From NCBI GenBank assembly GCA_029216955.1, contig JANAVB010005597.1, positions 48,090,703 through 48,154,702 on the forward strand: DNA of 64,000 bases, written 5' to 3'. Of this stretch, positions 10,363 through 21,480 are shown piece by piece (within the stretch, counting starts at the first letter, position 1; the number at the start of each line of letters is the position of its first letter). The position numbers were made by a program, and so were the translations under genes. A model generated the notes under the pieces. The model was not told the origin of the DNA. It ran no database searches and saw nothing but the letters and a program-made list of their open reading frames with translations. The DNA comes from Iris pallida (Eukaryota > Streptophyta > Magnoliopsida > Asparagales > Iridaceae).

Positions 10363-13300
10363 TCAAGAATAGTACTTCTTTAGGAACTTGCCGTTGATGG
10401 GCATCATGAACAAGTCCCCATTGGGTTTGGCGAGCCGGTAAGCACCGTTTGAGTATACCGTCTCAATGATGAAGGGTCCTTCCCATTTGGGCTCGAACTT
10501 CCCTGGTGTCTTGTGAGTTAACACCATTGGCCTTCTGACTGCTAAAACCAGGTCGCCAACTTGGAAAGTTCTTTGCTTGACCTTCTTATTGAAAGCCTGT
10601 GATATACGGGCTTGGTAAAGTTCGATGCGTTGTTGAGCTAGGAGACGCTTTTCGTCAAGTGCCTCCAGTTCCCGCAGACGACGACGTTGATTGTCTTCTT
10701 CTGTGAGATCGTTTGTGATTGCCACGCGGAGCGAAGGTATCTGTATCTCGAGAGGCAGTACTACTTTGCTCCCGTAGACCAGGGAGAATAGAGTGTTGCC
10801 TGTTGGGGTCCGTACCGTTGTGCGGTTGGCCCAAAGGCATTCGCCAAGCTTTTCGTCCCAGTCGCGTTTGTTGGATGACACGACCTTTTTGAGTAGCCTG
10901 ACGATAGTTTTGTTAAACGCCTCGGCCAATCCGTTTGCTGCCGGATTGTAGGCGGTTGAGGCCACATTCTGAATGCGATTCTTGTCACAGAACCTGCTGA
11001 AAATGTGGCTGATAAACTGAGGACCATTGTCATGGATGATCCACCGGGGTACTCCGAAACGATAAATGACATGGTGTTTGATAAAGCTGACCACCCTGGA
11101 GCTTTTTACTTCCGCTAGTGGGACTGCTTCCGTCCATTTGGAGAATTAATCAGTGATGGCCAGGATAAAACGATGTCCTCTTGATGAAGGAGGGGTGATT
11201 GGTCCTACAATGTCCATGCCCCAGGCTTCGAATGGCCAGGAGACGACTGTAGGATGTAGAGGTTCAGACGGTGTATGTATGAAGTCTGCATGAAGTTGGC
11301 ATGCATGGCACTTCTTAGCATATTCCAATGCATCGGCGGCCATGGTTGGCCAGTAGTAGCCCATACGTCGCAGTCGATCTTGCAACTTAGGACCGGGTTG
11401 ATGAGCTCCACAAGTTCCGTCGTGAGCTTCTTGAAGAGCCTCGGTTGCTTCTTCGTTAGACAGGCATCGAAGGAGAAGCCCGTCGAAGGAGCGTCGGTAC
11501 AGCGTTTTAGTGGCTGTATCGTAGTAGAATCGAAGAGAGCGTCTCCTGACTGAGACGGCTTCCTTCGGGTCCTCTGGAAGGATTCCGTAGACAGCGAAGT
11601 CGATGAACGGGAACCTCCAGTCTCGGACATTAACCCCAGTGTTCGTCGGCATGGCGTGAGCCATTTACAAACATAGGTTGTTTCTGGGACAAATTAGGTC
11701 TCGGCCAGTCACCGTAACATAATGTTGAGTCCCAAAGGGCGCGGCCAATGAGGCTGCGAGGCCAGCCAGAGCGTCAGCCTCCAAGTTTTGTAGGTGGGGT
11801 ACATGTTCGATGAAGAACCCGGTGAAGGTTGAAATGATGTTCAATGCAACTTCATGGTAAGGGATTAAATCTTCATGGCGAACCTCGTATTGCCCCCGAA
11901 TCTGGTTTACGACGAGTTTCGAGTCGCCGTAGGCTTCCAGATGATCCACCCCCAGCTGTTGTGCTAGCTGGAGTCCCATGACGAGTGCATTGTACTCAGC
12001 AACATTGTTGGAGCACGGCTTCGAAAGGGAGTATGCGCGCTGGATGACCAGCTGATCGGGGGAGACTAAGACTACCCCCACTCCTGCTATGATTTGGCCG
12101 TTGGGGCCCGTTCTTGAAGCGCCATCGAAGAACATCCGCCAAACGGGGCTTCCTTCAGTGACGTTTGATTCTTGGACTTCATCCGGGATATCTTCATAGA
12201 GTTTTGAAGATTCTGGGATGGGGTGTGCAGCTAAAAAGTCAGCCAGAGCCTGACCCTTGACCGCCTTCTGCGGGACAAACAACATGTTGTATGGCGTTAG
12301 TAGGATCGCCCATGTAGCCAGCCGGGAGTTTAATGACCCTGGCTTCGTCATAAGAACTCTGAGCGGATTGACTCGGGAGATGACGTAAATTGTCTGGCCC
12401 GAGACGTAATGACGAGTCTTCTGAATGGCAAACACCAAAGCCAAGCACTCCTTTTCAACGAGGTTGTACCGGTGTTCGGCCCCGATGAGTGTTCGACTGA
12501 GGTAGTAGATTGCTTGCTCGTAGCCTGCATCGCTGTTTTGAGCGAGTAAAGCGCCGAGGGAATGATCCATGGCACGGACGTAAAGGAGGAAGGGTTTGCC
12601 GGCGACAGGTGCCACTAGGACTGGCGGGCTTGTCAAGTAAGCCTTGATGTCGTCGAAAGCCTTTTGGCACTCCTCTGTCCAGACGTAAGAGACTCCCTTC
12701 TTCATGAGCTGAGTAAAGGGTTGACATTTACCGGAGAGGTTTGCTATGAACCTCCGGATGTATGCCAGACGTCCCTGTAAGCCCCGAAGTTCTCGAAAGT
12801 TCTTCGGAGGGTCCATGTTGAGGATGGCTTTAGTCTTCTCGGGATCGACATGAATGCCTTTTGCCGTGATGACAAAGCCCAAGAATTTGCCGCTAGAAAC
12901 CCCCAGGAAGGATTTAGCGGGGTTCATTTTGAGTTGATGTGCCCGCATGAGATCGAAGACCGTCTTCAGGTCTTGTAGGTGATCTCTTTTGAGGCGGCTC
13001 TTGACTACGATATCGTCAACATAGCACTCAACTGTCTTGCGAAGATGTTGACGAAAGATGGTGCTCATAGCTCGCTGGTACGTTGCACCGGCATTCTTCA
13101 AGCCGAAGGGCATTACTGTGTAGCAGAAAACACCTTTCGGAGTCCTGAATGACGTGTGTTTTGCGTCATCGGGGAACATCTTGATTTGATTGTAGCCTGA
13201 ATACCCGTCCATGAAGGACATGCGTTCAAAGCCACATGTGTTGTCGATCATTACATCGGTGATTGGGAGCGGGAATTCATCCTTCGGGCAAGCAGAGTTG

Positions 13301-15519
13301 AGATCCCTGAAGTCGATACAGACTCGTATCTTCCCGTTCTTCTTGGTGACAGGGACGACGTTGGCTACCCAGTCCGGGTGTTGTTCCTCACGGATGAAGC
13401 CACTGGTCAAGAGCTTGTCCACCTCCTGGTCGATGGCGTTCATGATGTCCGGGCGGAAGCGTCGCTGTTGTTGTTTGATAGGTTTGACATCTGGTAAGAT
13501 GTTCAACCTATGCATCGCGATCTGTGGATCGAGACCCGGCATGTCTTCGTAGCTCCAGGCGAAGACGTCGATATACTCCTTAGCCAGTTGGACTAAAGAT
13601 TCTCGGTCTTCTCCTTCCAAGCTTTTGCTGATAAAGATGGGTTTAGAAGAAGACCCATCCCCGAGGTCGATCTGCTCGACTTCGTCTTCGGTGGGAGGTT
13701 CTCGTAACTCAAAACGAGACTCACATTGTTCCCCTAGGCGTTGAGCCCAGGGTTCTTCTTCGAAGGGTTCTGGCGGTTGGTCCTCGCCTTCATCCTTCTG
13801 AGGTTGCGCCGATGTCATGTTAGCTGACAGCACTTTCCTGAAGACTGATCCGATACTGGTATCGGAATCCCATGTCGATGCTTCAGACGAGTGGGAATGT
13901 TCTATGTCTTCTGCGTCTGAACTCTCTGGAGTTGATGGCGGCGTGACATAGCCTAACCCCCGTCGAGTCCGATTATAGTAATCCTGTGGCTTTCCATTGG
14001 GCATCGAAAGCCGGACAGGGAGATGCCGACCCTTGCCGTAGTTTAGGCCTTTATTGCTTTTCAGGTCGTAGCCCATCTTTTGGATGATGTGCTTAGCCGC
14101 ATCCGTGTATCGATAGACTTGTACTCTGCCGGTATCAGGTTCGGGCTCGATTGACGGGAGGTTCCGACGACGCTCGATTTTGCCCGAGATGATGGTGCCT
14201 TCGTCTCGGCTTCGTGGAGGGACTATGAAGACTCCTTGAGACGGGACTATTTGATTGTGGTAGACGGTCGTTACTTGTGTTTGCAACGACCGTAGAGCAT
14301 TGTCTAATGTATACATGGCATTCCAGTGTGGAAGACAAGAATAATTGAAAGACACTCTATTATTGATAAAGTACGAGATTTTATCCCGTGGGATTACATT
14401 GTCGAAGGAGGGTGCGTCTACATCAGCAGAGATATATTCGCCAAGCTCCTCATCTGTAACCACTGGGGCCGGATCAGGAGAGTCCTCCACCGCTCTGACT
14501 TTGGGGGCTGAGAGGGTTATGTGATCCCTCTCCGGCATCTTGGATGACTGCGGCGGCTTGCCTTTAAGACGCACCTTGAGGGGTGCCTCAGTTGCGCCTT
14601 CGATGAGTGGCGCCTTCCCTTGTAATTTTACTACCAGGGGAGCCGCTGTTTGTGGTGGCTTCCCCTTGAGGCGTATCTTCAGGGGAGCTTCGCGAGCTGG
14701 CGCTTTTCCTGATAGCTTGATGCTCATTGGAGGCACCTTCTGGGGTGGTCTCCCCTTCAGACGGATTTTCAAGGGGGCGTCAGGAGTCACTTCGGGCTCC
14801 AAGTCCGGCTCTGTTGCCGTCTCTGCTTCATCATCGACGTCGTTGGCTTCCTCCTCGTCAAGTGGCTTGTACAAGTCGGAATCGATGAAGTAGGCCTCAA
14901 TCCCTTTGAAGGGATCGATATCTGCAAACTCCGTCCGGATGACGTCGTTGGTGGATACATATTTCATGCATTGGTGGAGCGTGGAGGGCACCACCATGTA
15001 CTCATGTAACCATGGTCGTCCGAGTAAGATGTTGTAGTTGACCTCGGCATCCACCACATAACAAGTCACCTCAGTTTTAAGGCTGCCGATGTGACACTTC
15101 AGCCGGATCTTGCCCAGTGGCTCGCTCTTGCTGGCGTTGAAGCTGCTGATGGTCGTATTGGAGGGCGCCAGCCGGTACATTGGGATCCCCAGCTTTGATA
15201 GCAGCGCCTTTGGAATGATGCTTAGGAAGGACCCCGGATCGATCCGAATCCTGCTCACCGAACCGATGTACCCTGTGTAATACAATGGTCGGTTATGTCG
15301 GTGATGCTTGAGCAGCATGTCTTGTTGGGTGAAGGTTATGTTTGGGATAAATTCATCCGCACAATGACAGTGTGCACAAGTAGTTGGAAGGTCTTCAGGC
15401 TGCTTGACCTGACTGAGAAAGGATTCGGCATCCTTCAGAGCTTCGCAGAGAGCTTCTCGGGAGTCCTTGGAGAGACGCAGGAGCTCGAACAAAGACAGGC
15501 GTGCAGGAGTACTGGCCAG
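10363..15519 (-). pseudogene. Element B pol: protease, RT, RNase H, archaeal-type RNase H, integrase
   Basis: One frame continues from gag through 5.2 kb. Protease site near 15240 reads DPGS where D-S/T-G is canonical, which I believe occurs in related plant elements. RT has YVDD at 13012-13023. The first RNase H is around 12600-12250. The second, archaeal-type RNase H (FFDGAS, NNVAEYNALVMGLQ, YGDSKLVVNQ, LEADALAGLA) is around 12142-11740. Integrase has the zinc finger (AHDGTCGAH, CHAC), core aspartates in WGMDIVGP and HDNGPQF, and the glutamate in NGLAEAFNK. There are no frameshifts. In-frame TAA codons stand at 15520-15522 (gag/pol border), 11665-11667 (RNase H/IN border) and 11146-11148 (integrase core, where Tyr of TDYFSKW is usual). 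The last two would remove the integrase, so the copy is probably dead without readthrough. Confidence 0.88.
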
Positions 15520-18500
15520 TTATGCCAGAATGTCAAAATTGTGGGGCTTGGCTAGCCCCGAAGCATTCCGCAGAGGTCTGTCGAAACGGGCCTCCACTTG
15601 CTTTTGTTTATTGGCTGCTGAGGGCTTGGATGGACCCTCCTCATGGATGGTGCCAGGAGGCACCACTTCGGCGGCAGCTTCACCGGGCTGGGAGTTCTGT
15701 TGTGCACGCGTCTGCACAGGAAGCGCCTCTTCCGTTGAAGAAGAGACCGTGCGGCAAGACTTGATCTTCCTGCCTTTTGCTTTGGAGGTAGGGCGTACCT
15801 CCGGTTGAGTTACCTCGGAGACGAGGTCAGGGTGAACCCAGAGGACCTCTCCTCGAGATGTGGTGAGTGGGACAAGTCCACTCACATTGTCACGGGTGGG
15901 TGGCAAATTCACCACCTCCATTGTCGCCTTACGGATGGGGACGACGCCATCTTGTGTGGTAGTCGGCGGCAAGGTGCCGAACTGAAGTGACACCACATTA
16001 GCTGACACCGTCTTCTCTTCGTAGTCGACGGAGATTACATCCGCATTGATCATACGCTGGATGTAATTTTTGAGGACGTAGCAGTCCTTAGTCGGGTGTC
16101 CGACAAACCGATGGTAGTGACAGTACCTCGGGTTGTCCACTTTCCCGACTTCATCGGGCCGCTTCGGGTCCGAAAGCTTGATCTTGTCACCCTGCTTCAG
16201 TATCTCAAAGAGTTGCAGGGTGTCGTCATCATTGAATGAATACACCTCCTTGGGTCTTGGTGCCAGTGGAGGCTTTTGAGTAGGCGCAGATGCGCCCTTC
16301 GAGGCATTAACAGTTAATGCCTGTTTCCCCTTTGTTTCTCGTCCGGAGTTGTTGGTTGCGGACTTTTTCTCCTTATCGTCAAAGGCGGGGAAGCTAACAC
16401 CCAGAAGACGTGCATTGGCCGCCTTCTTCTCTGCAGCTTCAGCTTCAATGATTAGGGAGCTCCAGTCGGGAGGGGGCGTAGAGTTAAGCCAGAGCTTTAC
16501 TGCAGGCAGCATGTTCATACTGCAAGCGGAGAGAAGCGCATGTTCTGGCATGCCTGGAGGTAGCCTGAAGCAGGCCTGACGGAAGCGTTCGATGAATGCC
16601 CGAACCGTTTCCTTGTCCTTCTGGCGTATCTCAATGAGAGACGCCATCGTCATGTCCTTCCCACCGTCGTAGAAGCGGTCGAGGAAGAGGCGTGTCAGGT
16701 CGTCGAAGGACGATATGGAATGATCGGGGAGGCTGCAGTACCAGTCATACGCCACCCCTTTTAGGGCCCCAACAAAGATGCTGGTGAGGAGCGCGTCCTC
16801 CTTTGGAAGATGCCCTGTCTGCGACTGGAAGTATGTCAGGTACCGTCGTGGAGAGTCCTTCCCGTCATACGGCATGAGTATTTGTGGTTTATACTTTGGG
16901 GGATAAACCACCTTGTTCCACTCAAGGGGATAAGGCTGGGGAATGCCCATCTTCTGGCGCTCCTCCTGCCTGTTCTTGGACTCAAAGCGCTCCCGCAGAT
17001 CTTTGATCATTTCGACCACATCCTCCATGGAGCTAGGAGTCGGGGAAGGAGGTACCACCTGGAGTGGAGCATTTGAGGGCTCCGACGTCCGGGGTGCTTC
17101 TGTGTCTGAGGGTGTCCGTTGGAGGGGCACACTCGACTCTCCATTGGCTCCTGGGTCGGGACCATTTGAAGGTGTCCTGATCAAGGCCGACCGGATCTCA
17201 AACACTGCTTGAGTCAGTGCTTGCATTGAGGCAGAGAGGGTTTTGAGTCCTCCCTCTAGCGAGTCTATGCGCTGGACAATGTCCTGTGGCGGCGCATCAG
17301 TCTCAAGATCACCCCCGGTCATGTATACTGTCATGACACGGCCGGAAGTGGATGGATTAGTTGAGGCTTCGCTCTCAGCCTCGCTCTCATGTGGGGGAGT
17401 CACTTCTCCTGGTGTTTGGCCACCCCCAGCCATATTCTGGAGTTCGTCTTCGACAGGCACATCTGCAAGGGCCTGACTGCCCTCAGCTCTGTCTTGAAGG
17501 GCCTCTTCGTTTTCAGCACTACCCTCGGCGGTATCCTGGAGGACATCGTCCTTTTGAGGGGCTTCAGGGAGGCCATCTTCGCCTTGATGAAGATCCGCCG
17601 CAGCTGTGCTTTGGACATCTTCGTCTTCGGGAGGAGGCTCGACAAGGGTCTGGCTACCCCCAGCTTCCTCCAAAGACTTCTTCCTCGACCGAGTGCCTTC
17701 GAACACTCCAGAGGTCGTGACAGCTGCCTTGGTTTTCCTCGGCTGGCTTTTGGATGAAGACGAGGAATTGGCAGTCATCTTCCGGACAGATGAGGAATTG
17801 GAGATCACGTTGCATGACGCAATCTTTAGTTCCTCTTCTGCTGACACCTTCGTCCCAAGGCGATGTCGGAGGGGTGTCGATGATTGTAGCCGTTGGAAGA
17901 CCGACTGCTTTGGCGGTACTGCCGTCTTGCAACAGCAGTTGATGGTGACCACTGCACAAGTGTGCCCCGTGAGAGGCGCATCGTGCTTGTTGGTCAACTC
18001 TCCTGACCGGCGCTTGTGAGTGATCACGTTGCGCAAGTCGTTGGAGGAGAGTGCTACCCTCACACCCCTCTCAGGCGCATGGCAGGGCCAAGCGCCGGGG
18101 TGGTCGGGTGAGTGCTGCGTCCCCTGATCTAATACCAAGCAGGCATCACGATCAGTAGTGGAGGAACCACAGCATTTGAAGTGACTTGAACGGACCTCAA
18201 ACGCACAACCAGAGGAGGCGCGGGAGTTCAAGACCACTGAGTTTGCCTCTCTCGGCTTGGTTGTGCACGCAGCGAATGCGCCCAAGCGAGATGAGGACTT
18301 TGAAGGTCGACTCGTTGTCAGTGCAGAAGCACTTGAGTCAACCTTGTACAGCTTGCCATCGGCAGCGCGCGTGATTGTAAGCGCGTGCCTCTGGCCGGCT
18401 GCTGGCATAGCACGTTTGTGGCGTATGGCCCGTGCCGCCTTGGATTTCTTCGTACCAGCCCGCTGGGGCGCATAGTACTCAGCATCCAAATTCTCCTCGC

Positions 18501-18975
18501 CGTTACAGCGAGTGAGTCTGTCAAAGACAGAGGCTCTTTGAGGCGCATCAGAAGTGATGCGCGGGGCATTGGCTGCGCCCCTGCTCCGTCGACGTATCTT
18601 CCTCGCCTGAGAGGAAGATGGCTGGGGAACGTGGTCAGCCACACGCTTCCCCGAGAGATGTGCTGCATCAGCGGGCGCACCTTGATTGTTGAGGACGTCA
18701 GCAGGAAGGGAAGGCTGGACGGGCGCATCCCCTTCAACGGTGGTGCCCGAGGCGTCGACTTTGCGCACCCAGACTGCGCGGGTCTTCTTCGGCTTCGACA
18801 GCCGCTTCGAAGGACTCGCACTTCCTTCAGAAATGAACTCCTCGTACGTCTGTTGATTGAGGCGCACTACCAGCGTCTTGTGGAAGGAGCCCACCTTCAC
18901 GTCGTCGGCCTGTGACACGACCTTCTCGGTAGAGGAGAAAGAAGTCCCCAGCAGAGTCGCCAGCTTGTTTGCCAT
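15520..18975 (-). CDS. Element B gag polyprotein (intact frame)
   Basis: Uninterrupted 1151-residue frame starting MANKLATLLG. The ATG lies in the last ten bases of the 5' LTR, and the following codons are the primer binding site; the frame also extends upstream to another ATG at 19023. The N-terminal third is low-complexity and includes SVFDRL- and SVFQRL-like motifs; about residues 155-370 match a segment of the LTR. A retrotransposon gag domain (PYDGKDSPRRYLTYFQ..., FLDRFYDGGKDMTM) lies at roughly residues 700-850. A zinc-knuckle-like CHYHRFVGHPTKDC is at about 951. It would form the particle coat. The frame ends in TAA, but pol follows in the same frame. Confidence 0.85.
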   Translation of the reverse strand: MANKLATLLGTSFSSTEKVVSQADDVKVGSFHKTLVVRLNQQTYEEFISEGSASPSKRLSKPKKTRAVWVRKVDASGTTVEGDAPVQPSLPADVLNNQGAPADAAHLSGKRVADHVPQPSSSQARKIRRRSRGAANAPRITSDAPQRASVFDRLTRCNGEENLDAEYYAPQRAGTKKSKAARAIRHKRAMPAAGQRHALTITRAADGKLYKVDSSASALTTSRPSKSSSRLGAFAACTTKPREANSVVLNSRASSGCAFEVRSSHFKCCGSSTTDRDACLVLDQGTQHSPDHPGAWPCHAPERGVRVALSSNDLRNVITHKRRSGELTNKHDAPLTGHTCAVVTINCCCKTAVPPKQSVFQRLQSSTPLRHRLGTKVSAEEELKIASCNVISNSSSVRKMTANSSSSSKSQPRKTKAAVTTSGVFEGTRSRKKSLEEAGGSQTLVEPPPEDEDVQSTAAADLHQGEDGLPEAPQKDDVLQDTAEGSAENEEALQDRAEGSQALADVPVEDELQNMAGGGQTPGEVTPPHESEAESEASTNPSTSGRVMTVYMTGGDLETDAPPQDIVQRIDSLEGGLKTLSASMQALTQAVFEIRSALIRTPSNGPDPGANGESSVPLQRTPSDTEAPRTSEPSNAPLQVVPPSPTPSSMEDVVEMIKDLRERFESKNRQEERQKMGIPQPYPLEWNKVVYPPKYKPQILMPYDGKDSPRRYLTYFQSQTGHLPKEDALLTSIFVGALKGVAYDWYCSLPDHSISSFDDLTRLFLDRFYDGGKDMTMASLIEIRQKDKETVRAFIERFRQACFRLPPGMPEHALLSACSMNMLPAVKLWLNSTPPPDWSSLIIEAEAAEKKAANARLLGVSFPAFDDKEKKSATNNSGRETKGKQALTVNASKGASAPTQKPPLAPRPKEVYSFNDDDTLQLFEILKQGDKIKLSDPKRPDEVGKVDNPRYCHYHRFVGHPTKDCYVLKNYIQRMINADVISVDYEEKTVSANVVSLQFGTLPPTTTQDGVVPIRKATMEVVNLPPTRDNVSGLVPLTTSRGEVLWVHPDLVSEVTQPEVRPTSKAKGRKIKSCRTVSSSTEEALPVQTRAQQNSQPGEAAAEVVPPGTIHEEGPSKPSAANKQKQVEARFDRPLRNASGLAKPHNFDILA
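18944..18962 (-). other. Element B primer binding site
   Basis: TGGCGACTCTGCTGGGGAC on the minus strand starts three bases after the end of the 5' LTR. This pattern resembles the tRNA-Arg primer site reported for Tat/Ogre-type elements. The tRNA identity is from memory and was not aligned. Confidence 0.65.
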
Positions 18976-21480
18976 TAAAATTGTTTTGATCGAAATCTTA
19001 ATACAAACAGAACAGTAATACAATATAGGACTTAGATGTAGTCCTAGGAGTACACTTTTGTTTAAGCTGGTCCCTTAGTGCCAATGGAGCGAGTGGTAAT
19101 GCGTTGACTCCGTTGACCGGCTGACGGCGGTTATCGGTTCTCTGAAGGTGTTGATTGCTCTGGGTGCTGGAGCTTGCTGAGAGGAGGAAGACGTTGAGTG
19201 TCTAGAACTGCCTCTCCGGTGATTCTCTGTGAGTCTTGTGTTCTGAGTCTCCGTGTCTCTGCCTTGTGTGTAGGAGATGATCCTTCTATTTATAGTTTTG
19301 CAGGCTGGCTGCTCATGCGCGCATGCAGGATGCGCCGGTGTGGGGATGCCACGTGGAGGTTGCTGATGGAGGCGCACGGATGCTGCGCCCTGATCGAGGG
19401 GGAGAACTCTTCATACTGCTATTGTGAGCCGGCACGTAGCAGAGAGAAGATCTTTCCGTTGCTGAAATCTTGGATGAGTTGAGTCAAAAGACACGTGTCG
19501 TCGACTCATGGTTCGAAGATCTCGGATTTGGTGGAGAGAAGTGATCTGGTGAGCTGCGCCTTGGACTGGGCGCAGGAGGAGGCTGCGGCTCATAACCTTT
19601 AGGAGTTACAAACCATTTGGGGCGCATGGCTTTTGAGGCGCATGCAGGCGACTTTCCTTCTGTCTTTCGGGATCAGAGAGCAGTCTGAGGCGCATGGCTT
19701 TTGAGGCGCATACTGATTTGGACGCATGGCCGTAGAGGCGCATGCTGATGGACGCATGGCCGTAGAGGCGCATGCTGATGGTGGAGTGGCCACGTGGCAG
19801 TAGCCGTCGAAATAAAGTCATGATGATGCTGACGTTGTCGACGCTTCGTTTTCTGAATAAAGCTGTCAACTGTTCAGACTTTGGGAGGCGTGCTGCCAAC
19901 TCTGTCAGTTCAGCATTTAATGTTGGTGACGTTCGATGGACAGCTGAGTGGGCGCATCGGTTGGCGTTCCACTCGGTATGGGGATGTGTCGGGGCGCATC
20001 CTCTGTGATGCGCCTGGTACTGAAAGGCGCGTCTGTGTGATGCGCTGTCTGACCGGCGCGTCTGTTGTATGGCGCATCTCCATTGGTCCGGCTATTGAGT
20101 TCTTCGGAGCTTTGATGGCTCTCCGACTTAGCGAGTTCATTCATCATAAATACAAGTTCATTGCACCGACTTCGGGAAGGTTACCACTTGGCACATGGGT
20201 TTGATTTGCCCTGGCCTATGAATAGCAACAGTTTGAGAGAGTTTTGTTGTCTCTCCCTTTGACTTCTCGACGAAGATGGATTCGACTGATCCTCCTCCTT
20301 GGCAAGACGTTGTACTGTGGATGATGATTCTCTTTGTTCGAAGAAGCTTTGATGGTGAACTCCTTCATAAGACTGAGATTCGCCGAGTTGGAATGGACAT
20401 AGATGTGCCTAAGCCTCATTATGATGGAAGAGCCCCAGGCTGGCAGATGCGCCTGTGTGTGTTGACGAGGAAGTGATTCACTCTGACGGGACGGAGTGAT
20501 GCGCTGGAAGACAGGTACAACATGTTGCAACTGTTTGAACACAGACTGTCTTGGTGGTGGAGCCACTGTCTTGCGGTAGCAGCAGTTGATGGCGACCGTA
20601 GCACAAGTGTGCCCTGTGAGGGGCGCATTATGCTTGTTGGTCGGCTCTCATGATCGGCGTTTGTGAGTGATCACGTTGCGCAAATCATTGGAGGAGAGTG
20701 CCACCTTCGCACCCCCTTCAGGCGCATGGCAAGGCCAAGCGCCGGGGTGGTCAAGTGAGAGCTCCACCTTCGCACCCCCTTTAAGGCGCATGGCAAAGCC
20801 GAGCGCCGGGATGGTCAAGTGAGAGTGCCACCTTTGCACCCCCTTCAAGGCGCATGACAAAGCCAAGCGCCGGGGTGGTCAAGTGAATGCTGCACCCCCT
20901 GATCTCCCGATCAGTAGTGGGGGAACAACATTTAAAGTGACTTAAACGGACCTCAGACGCACAACCAGAGGAGGCGCGGGAGTTCAAGACCACTGGGTTT
21001 GCCTTGCTCGACTTGGTTGTGAACGCAATAGATGCGCCCAAGTGAGACAAGGACTTTGAAGGTCGGCTTGTTTTCGGCGCCGCAGCACCCGAGTCGACCT
21101 TATACAGCTTACCATCAGCAGCGCGCATGATTGTGAGCGCATGCTTCTGGTTTGCCATTGGCATAGCACGTTTGCGGCGCATGGCCCGTGCCGCCTTGGA
21201 CTTCTTCGTACCAGCCCGTGGGGCGCGTAGTACTCAGAGTCCAAATTATCCTCGCCATGACAGCGAGTGAAGAGCTTGCAGCCGCCCCAGAAGAAGAGAA
21301 GAACAACTGCAACTTGTGGCTCGAACGGGCTCCCTGGATAACGGGCCCCCTTTTCTTTATTTATTTTTTTGGTGCCCTTTACAAAGGAGGCAAGAGGGCT
21401 CTATATATAGAGTGAAATGAGAGCTCTCTTCTTCTCCTTTCCGATGTGGGATTAAAAGAAAGATCCCTTCTTTTTCATGC
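18966..21480 (-). repeat. Element B 5' LTR
   Basis: Direct repeat of 6849-9364 with about 1 bp length difference. It lacks the first seven bases (TGTAGAA) present at the start of the 3' LTR and joins A's gag directly at GCATGAAAAAG. TATA box at 19286-19294; gag-like segment about 20497-21277; 63-bp array about 20698-20907. Confidence 0.9.
19286..19294 (-). promoter_or_regulatory. TATA box in element B 5' LTR
   Basis: TATAAATAG on the minus strand, identical in position to 7169-7177. As this is the 5' LTR, it is the likely promoter of B's genomic RNA. Confidence 0.6.

Larger units (their letters stand above)
6849..21480 (-). mobile_element. Element B: Tat-clade Ty3/gypsy retrotransposon inside element A
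   Basis: Minus-strand element of about 14.6 kb with LTRs of about 2.5 kb (6849-9371, 18966-21480). PBS, gag, pol (PR-RT-RNase H-second RNase H-IN) and a 1-kb hairpin-rich 3' non-coding region lie between them. The second, archaeal-type RNase H between the first RNase H and integrase is diagnostic of the Tat clade. The LTRs are nearly identical, with only scattered substitutions, so insertion is recent. It lies between gag and pol of A, and no exact 5-bp target duplication is present. Polypurine tract candidate: GAAGGGGGTCT on the minus strand (9382-9372), directly before the 3' LTR. Confidence 0.93.
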
